From: Epibacterium ulvae
GTDB lineage: Bacteria; Pseudomonadota; Alphaproteobacteria; Rhodobacterales; Rhodobacteraceae
Assembly (NCBI RefSeq): GCF_900102795.1
Contig: NZ_FMWG01000003.1
Location: 310,001 to 374,000, forward strand
Reading direction: 5' to 3'
DNA: 64,000 nucleotides
The notes under the pieces were generated by a model. The model did no database searches. It was not told the origin of the DNA and was given only the letters and a program-made list of their open reading frames with translations. The position numbers and the translations under genes were made by a program. This document shows positions 62,636-64,000 of this stretch, one piece after another (positions within the stretch are counted from its first letter, which is position 1; every line of letters begins with the position of its first letter).

Positions 62636-64000
62636 ATGAAAATATTGGCGAATATGAAACTGGCGTGGAAATTGCCGCTAACAATAGCAATCCCAGCCGT
62701 AGTCGTTGTAATGATAAGCGGGCTCCTGCAGCTGAAGCAAACAGCCGATGCAATCGATCAGGAGCATCGCACCGCTTACACAAGCTATGTTGAATCGAAA
62801 GGTTCAGAAATTGAACGCTGGCTCTCCGACAGCCAGGTTGATTTGCTAGCAATCGCAGACACCTACGGCATTCAGACCGCGTTGAATGAATTCTCTTCCG
62901 CTTGGGATGCATATGCTGGAGCCGTAAGCGATGATCTGCGACGGCTCTATATCTCCGACAATCCAAATCCCACCGGGCAAAAAGACGAGCTGGTACTTGC
63001 GAAAGATGGTTCCACTTGGTCAGAAGTGCACAACCGTCATCATGTCGGCCTGAGATCTTATCAACGTGCACGCGGCTACTATGATCTTTTCCTTTTCGAC
63101 ACGAACGGAGAGCTCATATATTCCGTTTTCAAAGAAGATGACTTTGCGCTCAATTTTACCAACGGTGTCTACGCTCAAAGCGGCCTGGGTGAAGTGTTCC
63201 AAGAAGGTATCAAATTACAAAACGGGCAATTCTACATGACGGATATCGCCCCCTACGCCCCAAGCGCGGACGCCCCCGCGATGTTCATGTCAACGCCGGT
63301 CTTTCACGAGGGACAAAAAATCGGCGTTGTCGCCATCCAGCTGCCTTTGGATGTGATGACAGAAATTTTGTCGAATTCAGAACTCATTGGCACAACTGGT
63401 GAGGTTTATCTAGTCGATAACAACGGAAAAGCACTTACAAATTCCCGTAGAGAGGGCGGGTTTTCCACGCTAGACTCGCTTCCAGCACTATCCCAAATCA
63501 CATCAGCTCTCTCCGGTGGAACTGCATATGTGAAAACAGCAACTGGTGTATCGGGACAAGATGTTGTTGCAACAACTTCAGATGTCAAAACCCCGCGTGG
63601 AGATCTGTGGGGGTTAGTTTTTGAAATCGACCGTTCCGAAGCTATGCAATTCACACAACATGCGACAATTACCACTGCACTGGCAACCTCCATCACAGGT
63701 CTCGTACTCTGCCTGCTTGCATGGCTGACGGTGCGCAGCCTGATTCAGCGTGTCGAAATACTTGCACATGAAATGGAACAAATTTCAGAACAAAATTATG
63801 GTCAGGAGATTGCCGGCCAGCGCAAACAAGATGAGGTAGGTTTCATTTCACGCACCCTTGCAAAACTGCAAGTTCGATTGCGTGACGGTGCTGAGGCAGA
63901 AGCGCGCGAAAAAATCGTCCAAAAGAACAACAAGAACGTCGTAAATATGCTTAGTGAAGGCCTTGTTGATTTGGCAAAGGGTGATTTCCGCAATCAAATC
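62636..64000 (+). CDS. Methyl-accepting chemotaxis protein, 5' part, runs off the window
   Basis: 455 codons to the window edge, from the ATG at 62636 (GGAGACTTCA upstream; an in-frame ATG at 62618 is possible). TM1 at about 11-31, a periplasmic double-Cache-like sensor (to about 340) with VGLRSYQRARGYYDLFLFDTNGEL and GEVYLVDNNGKALTNSR, TM2 at about 345-365, HAMP (LTVRSLIQRVEILAHEMEQI). The cytoplasmic signalling tip lies beyond the window. Ligand unknown. The HAMP-like repeat near the end (RKQDEVGFISRTLAKLQVRL; then LSEGLVDLAKGDFRNQI) suggests a second HAMP. Confidence 0.88.
   Translation, partial: MKILANMKLAWKLPLTIAIPAVVVVMISGLLQLKQTADAIDQEHRTAYTSYVESKGSEIERWLSDSQVDLLAIADTYGIQTALNEFSSAWDAYAGAVSDDLRRLYISDNPNPTGQKDELVLAKDGSTWSEVHNRHHVGLRSYQRARGYYDLFLFDTNGELIYSVFKEDDFALNFTNGVYAQSGLGEVFQEGIKLQNGQFYMTDIAPYAPSADAPAMFMSTPVFHEGQKIGVVAIQLPLDVMTEILSNSELIGTTGEVYLVDNNGKALTNSRREGGFSTLDSLPALSQITSALSGGTAYVKTATGVSGQDVVATTSDVKTPRGDLWGLVFEIDRSEAMQFTQHATITTALATSITGLVLCLLAWLTVRSLIQRVEILAHEMEQISEQNYGQEIAGQRKQDEVGFISRTLAKLQVRLRDGAEAEAREKIVQKNNKNVVNMLSEGLVDLAKGDFRNQI

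Overview
The window reads as chromosomal DNA of a marine alphaproteobacterium of the Roseobacter group (Rhodobacterales). Several things point there: a two-piece, circularly permuted tmRNA gene; an alphaproteobacterial SspB adaptor; tandem genes of the ATPase zeta-subunit (DUF1476) family; the trgA-trgB-cysK tellurite-resistance gene order known from Rhodobacter; an AcuI-like acryloyl-CoA reductase (DMSP pathway); a betaine-homocysteine methyltransferase next to a separate corrinoid protein and a DUF1638 protein; and an RTX/Hint-domain surface protein. These are family and synteny judgements, not a computed taxonomy. GC looks close to 50 percent by eye.

Layout. 1-3.6 kb: a lytic transglycosylase cut by the window edge, ssb, a membrane-tethered NYN nuclease, then aroK-aroB. 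3.6-8.9 kb: a tiny membrane protein, a long exported protein, xerD, a CorC/HlyC transporter-like protein and a Tat-exported SDR. 8.9-12.7 kb: one giant RTX + Hint protein. 12.7-15.2 kb: a decayed mobile-element scar (ArdA stump, IS3 orfA fragment, serine recombinase without its catalytic domain) abutting tRNA-Ser(GGA). 15.3-25.5 kb: one long minus-strand array, acuI, a class V aminotransferase, photolyase, cfa, trgA, trgB, cysK and mscS, a stress and lipid/DNA-repair set. 25.7-29.6 kb: the permuted tmRNA, two paralogous NTF2-like proteins, chrA and sspB. 30.5-36.4 kb: fumC with two small overlapping partners, an SDR/TetR pair, and a P450 coupled to a membrane alpha/beta hydrolase. 36.5-44.6 kb: ccdA, a TusA-like protein, a giant RNase E, and a DctB/DctD pair. 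44.6-47.6 kb: purQ-purS-purC and two zeta-like genes. 47.8-52.5 kb: an MprF-like protein, then the split methionine-synthase module. 52.5-57.5 kb: sufE, a lipoprotein, rnd, purN-purM, rpiB. 57.6-64 kb: an MBL/LysR pair, tRNA-Ile2(CAU), an EnvZ-like kinase, a second MBL protein, tRNA-Asn and the start of a chemoreceptor that runs off the window.

How the parts work together. Purine genes occur in two clusters (purQ/S/C and purN/M). The tmRNA and SspB are the two ends of one ribosome-rescue and ClpXP-degradation pathway and lie about 3 kb apart. The acuI-to-mscS array mixes photoreactivation, membrane cyclopropanation and tellurite/cysteine functions that suit oxidative or light stress. The most unusual items are a DctD-type regulator without the GAFTGA loop needed for sigma-54 contact, the recombinase scar whose frame runs through a tRNA, the 204-residue tandem duplication inside the RTX protein, and the two pairs of small tandem paralogues (NTF2-like and zeta-like). 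I found no clearly undescribed multi-gene system; the best leads are given as findings.
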